Notes under the pieces: model-generated | Database searches by the model: none | The model's input: only the letters and a program-made list of their open reading frames with translations | What the model was told of the DNA's origin: nothing | Assembly: GCA_037179335.1 (NCBI GenBank) | Contig: JAKZHN010000001.1 | Coordinates: forward strand, 1,488,001 to 1,552,000 | Origin: Cyclaneusma minus | Lineage: Eukaryota > Ascomycota > Leotiomycetes > Marthamycetales > Marthamycetaceae | DNA: 64,000 bases | Reading direction: 5' to 3' | Program-made: the position numbers and the translations under genes | Shown: positions 11,027 to 23,004 of the stretch, piece by piece | Position numbering within the stretch: the stretch's first letter is position 1 | How the letters are laid out: each line of letters begins with the position of its first letter

Positions 11027-14000
11027 CTAAAGGAAGATATCCCCGCCCTCGTCGGCAATCCAGCGCCGCCATGCCTCCTCATAAGCATCTTCAACCGCTC
11101 TAACCCATCTCCTCGTATCAAAAAGACCACTCGTGCGCCTATTCTCATATAGCAGCTTCCTTAGCTCTGCCAGACGACCGCTTCCTTCGCGATGGCCCGC
11201 TTGCCGAGTTTCATAAGTGAGGTTCTGAGAGAGCTTGACGGCAAAGTCCTCGTACTGCTCATCGTCCCCGGCTATCAGCTCCAAGGCCGCTTTGCGACCT
11301 TCACTGCTCTTGGGTAACGCTCCTTTCAAGATAGATGACGCCATCCGGGAGCACATTTTATACTTGTATCGAGGGAGAGTCAGCAGTGGAGTCGAGGACC
11401 AAAGCACATCAGCTGCTGTCGTATGAGCATTGCACTCCGGGGTATCGAGAAAGAGGTCGCACACTCGAGCGCGCGAGATGTGTTGGTGTTTGGGTGCGAC
11501 ATCGGTGAACCAGATGCGGGATGCAACCTCTTCGCCTGCCCACATTCTCGCTGTTCGCTTCAGGTTACTTTCGCCGAGATCCGGAAATCGGAGGAGCCAA
11601 AGAATGGCCTTGGGTACTCTGGACAGTATCCTGAGCCATGTGCGGAATGTTGTCGGGTCAATCTTGACAGTGTGTGAGCATAGAGCCTTCATTGCGAAAG
11701 AAGAGGCGAGCTTCCTTACCTTGTAAAGTTGGTTGAAGTTCCCTAAAATAACGGCGTCATCCGATAGACTTGGGAACAGCTCCTTTCGCATAGCCCATCT
11801 GGCGCGCTGCTCATCTTCCCAGGAGAGATGAGAGTCAGGGGCCGATTGGGCGTGGTCACAGCAGAAGAATGTGTCATTAGTGAAGACGATGTTCTCTGAG
11901 TAGACCCAATCGCCCTCCTGATTCTCTTCGAGAGCGTCTTCGATACTGACATTTCCGCGATTTGGTCTCAAAGTCTCCTCGGGAATCGCATCCATGTCAG
12001 CGACCAAATAATCACACCATTCTGCACCAAGTGTGCCCGCGAAACCCATGAACGACATTTGAATTGGAGTAGGACGCGCAGCGAACACTTCGTTCCGAGC
12101 TCCTCTTGTGTAGCCATTGAGATTCACGAGAATGTGGATTCCATCGTCGATGATTTGCTTTACAAGCTTATCTGCAGGCCACGAACTTGCATCATGAAAC
12201 ACCGGAGCTTCTCTTTCGATCTGCGCCCTGTGGACCGAATTGTCACTGGCAGTGGTCGCATAGCAGATAGCTTTGACTCGCTTGGTGTCGTGAAAGCCAA
12301 AGACGGATTGCATAAGATGACTAGAAACTGGCAGTTAGCGACCTCGAGCACGTAATTAAAATTTGAAATCCTTACCTGAGTGGGTGATTGTTGAAGTCTG
12401 AAGAGACATATCCAACCTTCAAGTATGGGTTAGGTGGGGCAGGTGGCGGGAAGACATGGCTCGGCAGCCATGGCGACTTGAGTGTGGAGCAAGATATCCG
12501 TAGCGCATTTCGTTGAGAAATCATTCGGACATCCTTGGCCGTCAACGGACAGGTGAAGGTGTGGAATGGCAATACCGTGGGGGCGCCAGGTACTGACAAG
12601 CTGCTCGGTATCTGCGGTCTAGGATAGCTTGAGGGCGGTAACTGCTTGTTGGAAACGTATTTGTCTTGGTACCAGCGACGCATGGTTCTCTTCATGGCGC
12701 GCTCAATCAGGTGAACAACCCGGGCACCTTCCCAGTCCTTGCCCGTCCAAGCTTGTAGTCTATCCTTTATGTAGGATAGGCGCGACTGAGACCAGGAGCT
12801 GCCCGTGTCGGCGAGCTGAATTTGTTTTAAGATGGCCGAAAGGCCTTCGTTCGGAAGTTGAAGCGTCCATCGACCCCAGTTTGAGCCGTCCTGCAACTGC
12901 CTGCCCACAATGTCGACGACTCGTTGCATCCACCCAGTGCTGGACCCCTGAAACCTTCCATCAAGCAGCATTCCTTTTTCATCTACGTGCCATCGATCGT
13001 ATTTTCCCTTCTCCAGCAATACGCCACCTCGTCCCATCCAGTCACAAACCGAGTTGAGAGCATTTGCGAGGCCACAGACTGCTTCTGCAAAGTCCGGACT
13101 CGAGGCTACAGCACGCCTGTAATACTCGATTGCGTCGTTGATGCGGCCCTGATCCTTGACCGCGTTGGCCAAGTTAGCCAGCGCGATGTCAAAAGTCCCA
13201 TCGCAAGCAACAGCTTTCTCGTACATCTTTATGGCAGCCGTGAGCTGCCCAATGTCCTTTAAAAGACTGCCAAGGTTTGTGTAGAGGTGAGCATGATTGG
13301 AGTCCAGATTTAAACCGTAATTGTAATAAGCTAAAGCGAGAGAAATACCGCCGCCGGGCTCAACACCTGGAAGACTTGGTACGGAGTTGTCTCTCGAAGC
13401 AGAATTACGTTGAGACACCGGTTGCTGGATACTGGCAAGGAGAATACCAACGTTATTTGCTGTCGATGGACTGGGCTGCAGAGATATCGAAAGATAGTAG
13501 AGTGCCAGAATGTCTGCAACAGATGAAGGGCGCTTCGAGGGTCGCCGTGTCTGACTTGTGGATGCCATGTCATCCTGAAAGATCTTGGCCAGCGATAGGA
13601 GAGAGTTACTGGTCGTCGATACAGCTGCCTTTCGAGCCAGACCCTCTGCCACAAAGCGAAGCCCAGGGAGTTCCCCACTGGGCGGGAACACTTGTCTAGC
13701 AGTTCGTAAGGCCTTATCAGGTGGGAGAAGCGAAGGAGATGATGCTGGCATGGGGTTTGGCAAGATATCCCGACTTGGGAATCCTGGATCACCCTTGCAA
13801 ACCACACCAAGGATCTTACGGATCAGCCCTTCAATCCCCTGAGTCCGTCTTCCGGCCGCGATCAAGACTGCGTCCTCAAAAGCACGTGAGGCTGCATTTA
13901 CATCGCCCAGAGAGTACAGCATGTTTCCCTTAGCGTGGACAAGAGCAAGTATTCGACCATTGTCAGACCCAGGAATCGCATAGCCGCTGGAACCGAAGCC

Positions 14001-15944
14001 AGAATGGTCTCCACTGGCTTGATCAAACGATGTAAGGCCGACATGATAACTGGAAGAGGCTTTGCCAGACATTGCACCTCCTGTCTGGATCAATAAACCG
14101 CCAGCCTTAATCTGGGTATGACTCGAACTGCCTGGAGTGTCGTCTGACGACTGAATTCGAAGAGATCGTTCCACGAGTTCAATGATGCCGATGGCCTCTT
14201 GACCCCGATGATCGCCGCATAGTAGTCCAACCAGATGTTCTACGGCTTCGAAATAACTAGGGCGAAGTTCCACAGCTCGGAACCAGTGCTGCTCTGCTTC
14301 TTCTTGTCGGTTGAGAGAAAGGAGTGTTGCAGCAAGGTTCGAGATCGCTTCGACATGGTTAGGATCGATAGCAATAATCTTGGAGTACCAGTCAAAAGCC
14401 TTCGAGAAGTCTTCCAAACCATAGGCCAAGCAACCCCCGAGCAGCAACCCGTCAATCCATGTCCATCCACTTTCTTCGCAAAGGCTTGTCAATATTTCAA
14501 GGGACTCCTCTGCATTGGCAATGGACGAATGGTAGGTAGCCGAATGGTTTTGACCAAGGTTAACTAGCGCGGAAGGAAAATACCTCGGTCGATATAGCGG
14601 ACCAGAGGAGTGATTGTAACTCTGTTCTAGAGGCGAGCCAGATGAAGGGCTCTGGGTATAAGATTCCCCGAGTGTGGATGCTGGTTGACGTGGCGGTTTG
14701 GGATAAATGCCTTTGTTGGCGAAAGAGCTTGAGCCCGGAATCTTGTGATAATGGTCCCGTTGTGTCTTTTTCGAGTGGTGTAGCAGCGCAAGCAGATCAA
14801 CATACGCCTTGTGAGCACGAGCCAAAACCTTGTCTTTGAATTGCACATTTGCTGGTCCTGGAAATGCCTGTGGGCCCGTATAACCATTGAGACTAGGTAA
14901 GGACGCAGGATCCGTACCGAAGCATGGCAACAGGGGCTGTGAGTTCGGATTTGACATTCCACCTAGCCCTGTCATCCTGCCCTGAACTTCATTGGGCCCA
15001 TTTGGTCTGGTGGAATCTTGTTGGCCAAACAGGCTGTTCCCATAAATGTTGCCATTATGTTGATTTTGAATAGGCGCATTGTCCAACGAAAGAAAGGGTA
15101 TAGAACCATGATTCGACGGGCCCTCATTTCTGAACGGAGCGGGTCTGTATGGGACAAACCGGCCATCGGGCCAGTAAGGCCCGTATACCCCAGCATCGTT
15201 GGACGCAGTAGGTCCTATGAAGGGTTGGTACGCAGGCTGCAAGACTGTGGGTATCTGCATGCCGCTGTGATGGAAAAAGGGTTGCCCATGATGTATTGGC
15301 GATTTGTCAGGTAGCATGTTGGATCCACCCGATGGCGGTGGTAGGAACTGCCAATTTGAGTTGCTATTATGGTGTCCTCCGGGATTTGAGTCGCCCATAG
15401 GGCTCGAAAGCGTGCCATCCATACCAGCTCGATTCCAGTTTCCCTGCTCGGCGTACTGACTCGGACGGTTACCTGGCCCATACATGGGGATTTGGGAGTT
15501 GTTGGCGTCTTGCATGGAATTCCGAGCTGCAAGAATCAGGTGTTTGGGCGCAGATGGTTTCGATGACCAGTGCACGGGGGTTCCATCGTAGCCCGCAGCA
15601 AGAGTTCCATTTGGGGTTTTCCTCCTCAACATGTGCTCTGCATTTCCATGAAATTGTTCCGCTCGTAGCTGACCGAGGTCAGGATCTCGATCCGCAGCAA
15701 AGTAATCGGCATTGTGCGGATAAACGGGACGTCCGTACTGACGTGGCGCAACTGGGGGAGCTCCGGGCGGTCGTCGGAATGGCGATTGAGGAGGCAGCAT
15801 GGATCGCGAGGTATCGGTTCGGGAGAAAAGGTCGCCATCTCGGCTCTGAGTCTCGAACTCTGTAAGTCTCCGTGGGAGGTTTAGGACTTGAGGTAACATC
15901 TTTTTATTGGGGGGCCCGTAGATAAACGGACCAACAAAAGCCAA
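11027..15944 (-). CDS. TPR / O-GlcNAc transferase-like glycosyltransferase (GT41)
   Basis: Proposed exons, in coding order: 15944-12376, 12320-11720, 11662-11027 (1,601 codons). The N-terminal ~400 residues are Pro/Asn/Ser-rich and disordered. TPR helices follow: one set containing AFDWYSKIIAIDPNHVEAIS, and a classic run with LYTNLGSLLKDIGQLTAAI and AIEYYRRAVASSPDFAEAV. Next comes the GT41 catalytic region: LKVGYVSSDFNNHP joined across intron 1 to SHLMQSVFGFHD, then ILVNLNGYTRGARNEVFAAR, TPIQMSFMGFAGT, YSENIVF and CNAHTTAADVLW, all lining up with OGT. GT41 enzymes move GlcNAc from UDP-GlcNAc to Ser/Thr of nucleocytoplasmic proteins; budding yeast lacks OGT and the fungal substrates are poorly known. 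Intron 1 (12321-12375) restores the HPLSHLM motif. Intron 2 (11663-11719) is 57 nt, in frame and stop-free, but it interrupts the motif LYK-IDPTTF, so it is scored as an intron. The ATG of codon 16 (MLPQ) is an alternative start. Confidence 0.9.
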
Positions 15945-17333
15945 ATGGGTATCAAAAGCTCAAAACGCAGTAAAGGATCTCAGATGTCGGATCGTCATCA
16001 ACGCCAGGATGTGCCAATACCTGCACGGAAGAGGGAATCGGCTCCGTCACAGCTCATCTCTGCCTTTGTGTACCAGAGGGCTCTCGTTGAGCAGACGTTG
16101 GCTGGGCTTGTCTTGCGGAGCGCGGCTCCGGGGCTCGTCCAGCAATTCGGCCTCGTTCGGAGCAGGCCTGGCGCAGCACCGGGCAGGATCAGCGAGCCCG
16201 TATCTCGGGGTAGACGCAGCTTCGTCCGGCGACAACTATGGGCAGCGTGAGGTAGATGGGCAGCGTGAGGTAGAGCGGCAGAGCGTGGCGGATCGCATGA
16301 TCGGGAAGCTCTACGACGAGTGCGGCAGGCTGGAGAGCGCCAGGCATCGGTGAAGATGGTATATAGAGCAATTGGGGGCGCGGTCTCGCAGCAAAGTGAC
16401 AAAGCTGTCTTCCCGATGCAAGTGCAAGGCGAGGCGAGGAAGACAAGGGCCCGTCTGTGGCATGGATGTGAAGGTGGGTGTGGGACAATCCAGTCGTGCA
16501 AGGCGCGGCGCTTCGCGGCCTCTGTCACCGAGGGTGTCAGCAACTTCTGGTGAGCAGCCTGGGCAGCAGCTGTGCGGATTGCATCTTTCTTCTTCCTGCA
16601 CAGCCGGTATGTGAATCTGAAGCTTGGGGCGGTGATTCCGTCGTACAAGCTTCTAGAAGTTGTAGACCTTGGCTCCCAAGTACAGTAGCTGTACGTTGCT
16701 TTAGTCTCCATACTTGGAGCCTCGTGGCGCGCCGCCTTGCCTTCTTGGCCGCTCCACCCCCGCCAACTTTCTAGACTCTGAGAATATGCGCATCTATATG
16801 TACATGTACAAGCAGTGCACACGCAATTGAGGTTGGTGAGTCCTGTTGTTACAGATTTATGTGGTTGAAAAAATGGATGAAGTTCCCTGATGGCAACCCC
16901 CGGAGACGAAGACTTCAGCATTCTACCCCGAGGGAATCTGCCTTGTTTTAGCATATACTGGGTTCGTGATCGTAGCCTTCCATTGAAACTGCTCCGTCAT
17001 GAATCATTCTCTTTATGCTCCCTCTAGACGTCAAAGGCTACGATTCGCATGTTGACAATCCTGCCAGCTCGAATAGCCATCAAGTGATTGCCCTCAACCT
17101 CCTGTCCAAGAGGTAATCATTGGCACTATTCGCACCACAAGAACCATGGAGTCTGATATACTGTCTGTCGCTGGTTCAGACCAGGAACTGATGCCAATGC
17201 CGCCTTTCTAGGCTTCTTCTGACTGTCGCTTTCTTACATGTATCGATGATATCCTTCGTCGCTATGATGGGAACCCTCATGTTTGTTACGCAGTCGCAAC
17301 GACAGGTATCGATGATGATGAGCTTTTTACCCT
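15945..17333. other. Intergenic, upstream of the OGT-like gene
   Basis: No supported gene. An open minus-strand frame at 15998-16954 is Cys/Arg/Ser-rich, has no domain and is rejected. An 18-bp unit beginning GGGCAGCGTGAGGTAGA is tandemly duplicated at ~16,240-16,275. The sequence nearest 15,945 is probably promoter and 5' leader of the OGT-like gene. Confidence 0.5.
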
Positions 17334-17792
17334 TTGTTGGTATGTTTGGAATATCGGTCGAAGTCTTGGAAGCAATGTATATGTCGACGTGGGCCAGAGC
17401 CACTTAAAGGACAGTCAACTTCTTTCGAAGCAGCGCTAGACGAGGCGTTCTTTGAGACGCAACAGCTCTTCGTCTCTGATAAGGGGTTCGTTGGCATGGC
17501 GTCGATGTCGGCGGTCGTAGGCGATAATATCTGCTATCTGGTGGGATGTTCGAAGGCGGTTGTTCTGCGCAGAGTGTAAGCAGATGGTCATGTGCGGCCG
17601 CAGTATCGAGTTGTGGGAGAGGCAGCCGTTCAGTTGACCGAAAAGGATCAGGAGCGATACAAGGGGTTTCAGGTCGATGAGACGACGTCCTGCCAGGATC
17701 CCGCTAAGATCGAGGATTTAGGAGAAGGGGTATGCTGCGAGAATTTGAATTGGTCTGAATTCGAGTGTCTCTCGCCGTTTCCGGAGTTATGA
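17334..17792 (+). pseudogene. Remnant of a HET-domain (heterokaryon incompatibility) protein, C-terminal part
   Basis: In one frame the sequence reads LFVSDKGFVGMASMSAVVGD, a cysteine-bearing YLVGCSKAVVLRRV, then TAA (17577-17579), and continues in the same frame with YRVVGEAAVQL to a second stop at 17790-17792. This order (Phe-x-Thr/Ser-Asp-x-Gly, Gly-Asp, a hydrophobic strand ending in a small Gly motif, V-L-R, Tyr-x-hVGE) is the usual C-terminal extension of fungal HET proteins, which trigger cell death when incompatible strains fuse. The in-frame TAA splits the motif, and an in-frame TGA at 17319-17321 closes the frame upstream. No HET domain proper was recognised further upstream. I therefore call a decayed fragment. 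An unusual intron spanning the stop is possible but no good donor/acceptor pair is apparent. Confidence 0.55.
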
Positions 17793-18595
17793 GTCTGGAA
17801 AGGAGCATATTATTGTAAGAATTCGGGCAGTTAGAAATCCCTCAAACGACTACGAATAAGCCATGTGAGAAGCATACCAAATACAGAAACATCAAACAAC
17901 GCAAATAACCATGAGTAGCCAGCCGTACTTCTGAACGGACGTAGCATCTAGAACAGCGGAGCCGACTTGGAAGAGGGAGCAGTACTACTGCTACAGCCAT
18001 TCGACCCTTCACGGGATGATCCCTTCTCAAGTTGGCTTCCCATGCCTCTCCGGGACCCAATAGCTGCTGGACTGAAGGACAGCTAGAGAAGCCCAAGTCA
18101 ACTTGGCCAGCGGTGTCCGAAGGAGACGTGTGGTCCGGCCTGGTAAACTCAATTGAACGCGTAGTCTTGATGCTAGATCTCGGGATCAACTCAATCCCTC
18201 GCAATGCTGTTACCGGATGACCACGCCTGATAGCTGATACCAGGATTTCTTGCAGACCCCAAACGTGTCCAGGCAAAGACACGGACATCCCGGCTTTCGT
18301 AGAGTATACTGCGGTGTTATCGAACGCCAGACAGGCCGTCGTCCTCGTCGGTTCCAAATACCCATATCACAGATCGAACCTGTGTTCGGGGAGAAGAGCA
18401 TGGGTAGTAACATTTGGTAAGTTTCCCGGACGGTGAACACACACATGTAATGCACCAGAGCATGACAGCAGATGGCAGTTCATTCGTGCGTTTTCAGGAT
18501 TCAATTCAACCTAATGCAATAGCCTGTCTAAGCATTGGGTGACGCAGACTGCCCTGAATACACGTCGGAAGAAACTCCTTGACCTAGCAGAACCA
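17793..18595. other. Intergenic, 3' side of RPL12
   Basis: No convincing gene; open frames are short and unrecognised. The right edge is probably RPL12 3' UTR. Confidence 0.5.
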
Positions 18596-19366
18596 TTACT
18601 CATCCGGAACTGTAGCAGAGTTAGCATAGGAAGCCAGAAGCCTAAATGGCATTCTCGTTGTAGCTTACTCTCGATCTCTCCAGCCTCAATGTCATCAGAA
18701 ACGTCCTTGGGGCTCCTTCCGTCAACCTGGCAGCCTACGCTGAAAGCAGTGCCGAGGATCTCCTTGACTGTGCCCTTCAGCTCCTTTGCGAGCGACTTGA
18801 ATCGCATTGTTCGTGCGATCTCAATGATCTCGTCGAGGGTAACCGACTTGCTGTGCTTGATGTTCTTCTCCTTCTTGCGGTCGCGTGGAGGCTCCTTCAG
18901 GGCCTTGATGACGAGGGACGATGCGGAGGGAACAACGGAGACTGCGGCTTGACGGTTCTGGATGGTGAGACGGACGGTGACTCTCAATCCTTTCTAGAGA
19001 GCGAAGCCTGTCAGTGCTGCCTTTCGCACATGAGCGCGGATTCCCTTACCCAGTCACCAGTGGCCTTGGCGATATCTTCTCCGACCTTCTTGGGCGACAG
19101 ACCGAGAGGACCGATCTTGGGGGCAAGAGCGGAGGAAGCTCCAACCTCACCACCGGTTGCCCTCAAGTGGCTATTCGAGCAGAGTCAGCAGGCGTTTCAT
19201 ATACACGTCGCTGGTGATCGAGGGATCGTGCGCGATGGAGATGGAAGGCTTTGCGCAGACATACATAATCTTGATCTCATTGGGGTCGAGCTTGGGAGCT
19301 GGATTGCAGCAAAGTTAGCATCCTCTTCAATCGATCGACGCATCTGGCACAAGGCGACTCACGCAT
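18596..19366 (-). CDS. RPL12: 60S ribosomal protein L12 (uL11)
   Basis: Five exons in coding order: 19366-19363, 19298-19265, 19170-19050, 18993-18669, 18609-18596. They total 498 nt, 165 residues plus stop, the standard length for this protein. uL11 forms the base of the 60S P-stalk with 28S rRNA and contacts translation GTPases. Exon joins give the family start MPPKLDPNEIKIIHLRATGG, then IGPLGLSPKKVGEDIAKATG, the join GDW-KGLRVTVRLTIQN, the C-terminal rRNA-binding domain (SVTLDEIIEIARTMRF, LGTAFSVGCQVDG) and the end EAGEIEIPDE. Exon 1 is only ATGC, so splicing happens right after the start codon, and the last exon is 14 nt; both are easily missed. All introns are GT-AG, 56-94 nt. It is divergent from SEC23 with ~1 kb between them. 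Confidence 0.96.
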
Positions 19367-20417
19367 GATGGCGGTGGCTGTACGTTCTCGGTGGTGTGGA
19401 GAAGGGTGGTTTGTCGACGTCGAGGTTCCAAGTCTGGACTTGGTGTTGAATTTCTAAAATCTAGTTGTGTGGCCTCGCCTGGGCCACGGGCCGATATCCC
19501 GCCGAGACTCGGCTAGCGCATTACAAACTATACTCGTGGTATCTAGCACTCGCAAAGACATCTATTTGAGAAGTCCGAAATGAGAGTACATTATATGAGA
19601 GATGGATCACAGCATGCGAAGAACTCGGAACTGAATATTCCCAATTATTGAGAATGTCTTCAACGATTGGGGATATTTCAGACTTTGAACAATCAAGGAT
19701 AGTATTTCTAGTCATTCTCTGTCTATCTGCTCCGATGTGGCGGTTCGCACGTAGAACAATTTGAAAATCTCAAGGAGTCCCATTATTGAGTGGCAGATCT
19801 CGTCCGCCAGAAGACCTGGACTTTTGCGAGAGACCCGGACTTTTGCGAGAGACCCGAAGTCTGGAGGACCTTCTCTCCGCTCCAGCGAGTCCAGACTGAG
19901 AGCGAGCAGCCAACTCAGCATATGAGCGATGGTAGAATTTAACCTGCACTGATTCCCGCGTTTTCCTGCAGATCGGAACGACCGTCAAACGCGGGCGCCC
20001 AGCAATAGGTTGTGCTTTACTCTGCGCCAGCGCGAAAACAACCTCATCGTGAGGTAGCGCTCGAGGTTGTCGATTAAGTAATGTTGTAGCTGGCGGTGCA
20101 GAAAGAAAAGGAAGGTGGCGCCAGGATTGACTTGTTGATGTTTTGATGGGAAAATTAGCGCGGCGGCCTGGCGTGGCGGCCTGGCGCCGCTCCGTGCAGC
20201 CACCGGGCAGACACCGGCTGCAGTTAAGGCCAGAACTTGGCTCCTCATGTCTGGATTGACAACCTGTCCACCGAGAGAGTTCCCCATCCTCGGACCATGC
20301 CCCTCAGCACCTCGAATCCACGACGAGCAGCCTGAGAATTCCTGCCGATTGAGCCGAGTCAGCTCTGCGCGCGTTTTCCTACACTCCCCCTGGAGCGCAT
20401 AATCATCATCCCGAGCT
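19367..20417. promoter_or_regulatory. Divergent intergenic region between RPL12 and SEC23
   Basis: About 1.05 kb that must hold both promoters. It contains a perfect 19-bp tandem duplication (19818-19855), an 8-bp inverted repeat AGTCTGGA/TCCAGACT (19858-19865 and 19890-19897, loop 24) and a duplicated GGCGGCCTGGCG block near 20,160-20,185. No TATA box is obvious, and no gene is supported in it. Confidence 0.5.
19818..19855. repeat. 19-bp perfect tandem duplication
   Basis: GGACTTTTGCGAGAGACCC occurs twice in a row (19818-19836 and 19837-19855), directly followed by the 8-bp inverted repeat at 19858-19897. Confidence 0.9.
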
Positions 20418-23004
20418 ATGGATCACGAGGCCTTGAAGGAGCAATGGAGCGACATCGAGGATAAGGACGGCCTCCGCTTGAGCTGGAATGTCATCCCCAG
20501 CACTCGTATGGTCGGTGTTATCTTTCAAGACTCTGGTGCTTTGGCGCTTTAACTAACTGTTGAGTAGGAGGCATCCCGCCTCGTTGTCCCCATCGGCGCT
20601 CTGTACACTCCCTTGAAAGAGAGGCCAGACACCGCACCCCTCCCATTCGAGCCGGTCGTCTGCAAGCAACCCTGCAAGGCTGTTCTCAACCCTTACTGGT
20701 GAGTTTCGAGTCGCCTTCACTTTTCAGACTAGCTCCTGACGCTCTTATCCTCTAGCCAAGTCGATGTGCGCGCACGTCTATGGATTTGCCCCTTCTGCCT
20801 GTCACGGAATCCTCTCCCTCCTCACTACAAAGACATTACCGCGAGTGCCATACCGCCCGAACTCCACCCTGCGAATACCACCATCGAGTACCGCCTCCCA
20901 CGGCCGGCGCCCAGCCCTCCTATTTTCCTCTATGTCGTGGATACCTGCCAGGAGGATGACAGTCTATCCGCCTTGAAGGAGTCTCTGGTTATGAGCTTGA
21001 GCTTGTTGCCCGAGAATGCCTTGGTTGGCTTGATCACCTTTGGCACAATGGTATGCTGGATTCAAGATCTGCTATAATTGAGGGGTACTGACAAAATGTC
21101 CAGACCCAAGTTCACGAAATTGGCTACACAGAATGCGCCAAGTCGTTCGTTTTCCGCGGCAGTAAAGACTATGCTGCAAAACAAGTTCAGGAGATGCTTG
21201 GTCTGACAGCCCCTGGACTGCGCCCTGGCATGCCACAACCAATGCCAGGCCGACCGATGCCTCCCATGGGAGCTGCCACCCGTTTCCTCCTGCCTGTTCA
21301 GCAATGCGAATTCCAACTCACCAAAGCTCTGGAGCAACTGCAAAGGGACCCGTGGCCAGTCGCAAATGACCGGAGAAATCTGAGATGTACTGGTGTTGCT
21401 TTGAGTGTTGCCGTTGGACTTTTGGAATCATCCTTCCAAAATGCTGGAGGTCGCATTATGCTCTTCGCGGGCGGTCCTGCGACAGAAGGTCCTGGACTTG
21501 TTGTAGGCCCCGAGTTGAGGGAGCCTATCCGATCGCATCACGATATTGATCGCGACAATATCAAGTACTACAAGAAGGCAACCAAGTTCTACGACAACCT
21601 TGCAAAGCGGGCTGCTCACAATGGCCATATCATTGACATATTTGCCGGATGCTTGGATCAGGTGGGATTACTGGAAATGAAGGGCCTATCAAACTCCACT
21701 GGCGGACACATGATCTTGACCGATAGCTTTACCTCGTCCATGTTCAAGCAATCTTTCGTTCGCGTATTCGAGAAGGATGAGAACGACAACTTGTTGATGG
21801 GATTCAACGCATCGCTGGAAGTTTTGACGACTAAGGAGTTGAAGGTGACGGGTTTGATTGGTCATGCTGTGTCGATGAACAAGAAATCGACATCAGTGGG
21901 AGAAACCGAGTGTGGTATCGGAAATACTTGCTCCTGGAAGATGTGCGGTATCGACCCGAACGCCAGTTACGGAATCTACTTCGAGATTGCAAGCCAAGGA
22001 GGCCCGGCACAACACCAGCAAACGCCTCAAAAGGCCATGATGCAGTTCCTCACTTACTACCAGCACTCCTCTGGTCAATTCCACCTGCGTGTGACGACTG
22101 TCGCACGTAACTTGAGTGGTCCAGCGGGTGATCCAGCTGTTGCGCAATCCTTCGATCAGGAAGCTGCAGCAGTTCTCATGTCACGTATTGCTGTGTTCAA
22201 GGCGGAAGTTGATGACGGACCTGATGTGTTACGCTGGGTCGACAGAATGCTAATTCGACTTTGCTCGAAATTCGCAGACTACCGCAAGGATGACCCGACA
22301 TCCTTCCGCCTGGAGAAAAACTTCACACTGTACCCACAGTTCATGTTCCATCTGAGGAGAAGTCAGTTTCTGCAGGTGTTCAACAACTCTCCAGATGAGA
22401 CGGCTTTCTACCGACATGTATTGAACCATGAAGACGTCAGCAACTCCCTGATCATGATCCAACCTACTCTGGACTCGTACACTTTCGATCAAGAGGGCAG
22501 TCAGCCAGTGCTGCTTGACTCAACTTCAATCCAGCCAACGCACATTCTCTTGCTCGACACATTCTTCCACATCCTCATCTTCCACGGTGAGACGATTGCA
22601 GAATGGAGGAAGGCGGGTTACCAAGATCAGGAAGGCTATGAAAACTTCGCCGCACTCCTTGAGCAGCCCAAGGAAGACGCGAGGGTAAGAAGGCTCGTGT
22701 TCCATGATAGTGGATTATATGCTAATAGTTGGTAGGAACTCATCACTGACCGATTCCCTCTCCCGCGATTCATCGTCTGTGATGCAGGAGGATCTCAAGC
22801 TCGTTTCCTGCTCTCTAAGCTGAACCCGTCAACGACACACACATCTGGCGCCTACGGCGTTTCTCAAAACGCACAAACCATCTTCACGGACGACGTGTCA
22901 TTGCAAACTTTTATGGACCACTTAATGAAGTAAGTCGATATGCCGTTGCTACTACTGACCTTTTGCTGACTCGTTGTAGGCTTGCTGTCAGTGGTACCAG
23001 TTAG
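20418..23004 (+). CDS. SEC23: COPII coat protein Sec23
   Basis: Six exons: 20418-20510, 20568-20698, 20756-21050, 21104-22684, 22736-22929, 22980-23004. They total 2,319 nt, 772 residues, the normal Sec23 length. Sec23 is the Sar1 GTPase-activating subunit of the inner COPII coat at ER exit sites and pairs with Sec24. Visible features: the zinc-binding Cys set (about C63, C67, C86, C89 in CKQPC...WICPFC), the vWA-like trunk start PSPPIFLYVVDTCQEDDS, GLITFGTMTQVHEIGY, the beta-sandwich/helical region, and the gelsolin-like C-terminus with RFIVCDAGGSQARFLLSKLN and FTDDVSLQTFMDHLMKL. Exon junctions restore STRM-EASRLVVPIG and NPYC-QVDVR. Intron 1 has an atypical GTCGGT donor but a good CTAAC branch site. 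Ortholog assignment is secure. Confidence 0.97.

Noticed and set aside
15998..16954. 318-codon minus-strand open frame upstream of the OGT-like gene
   Set aside because: Composition (Cys/Arg/Ser/Pro throughout) and lack of any domain suggest a chance frame in GC-rich DNA.
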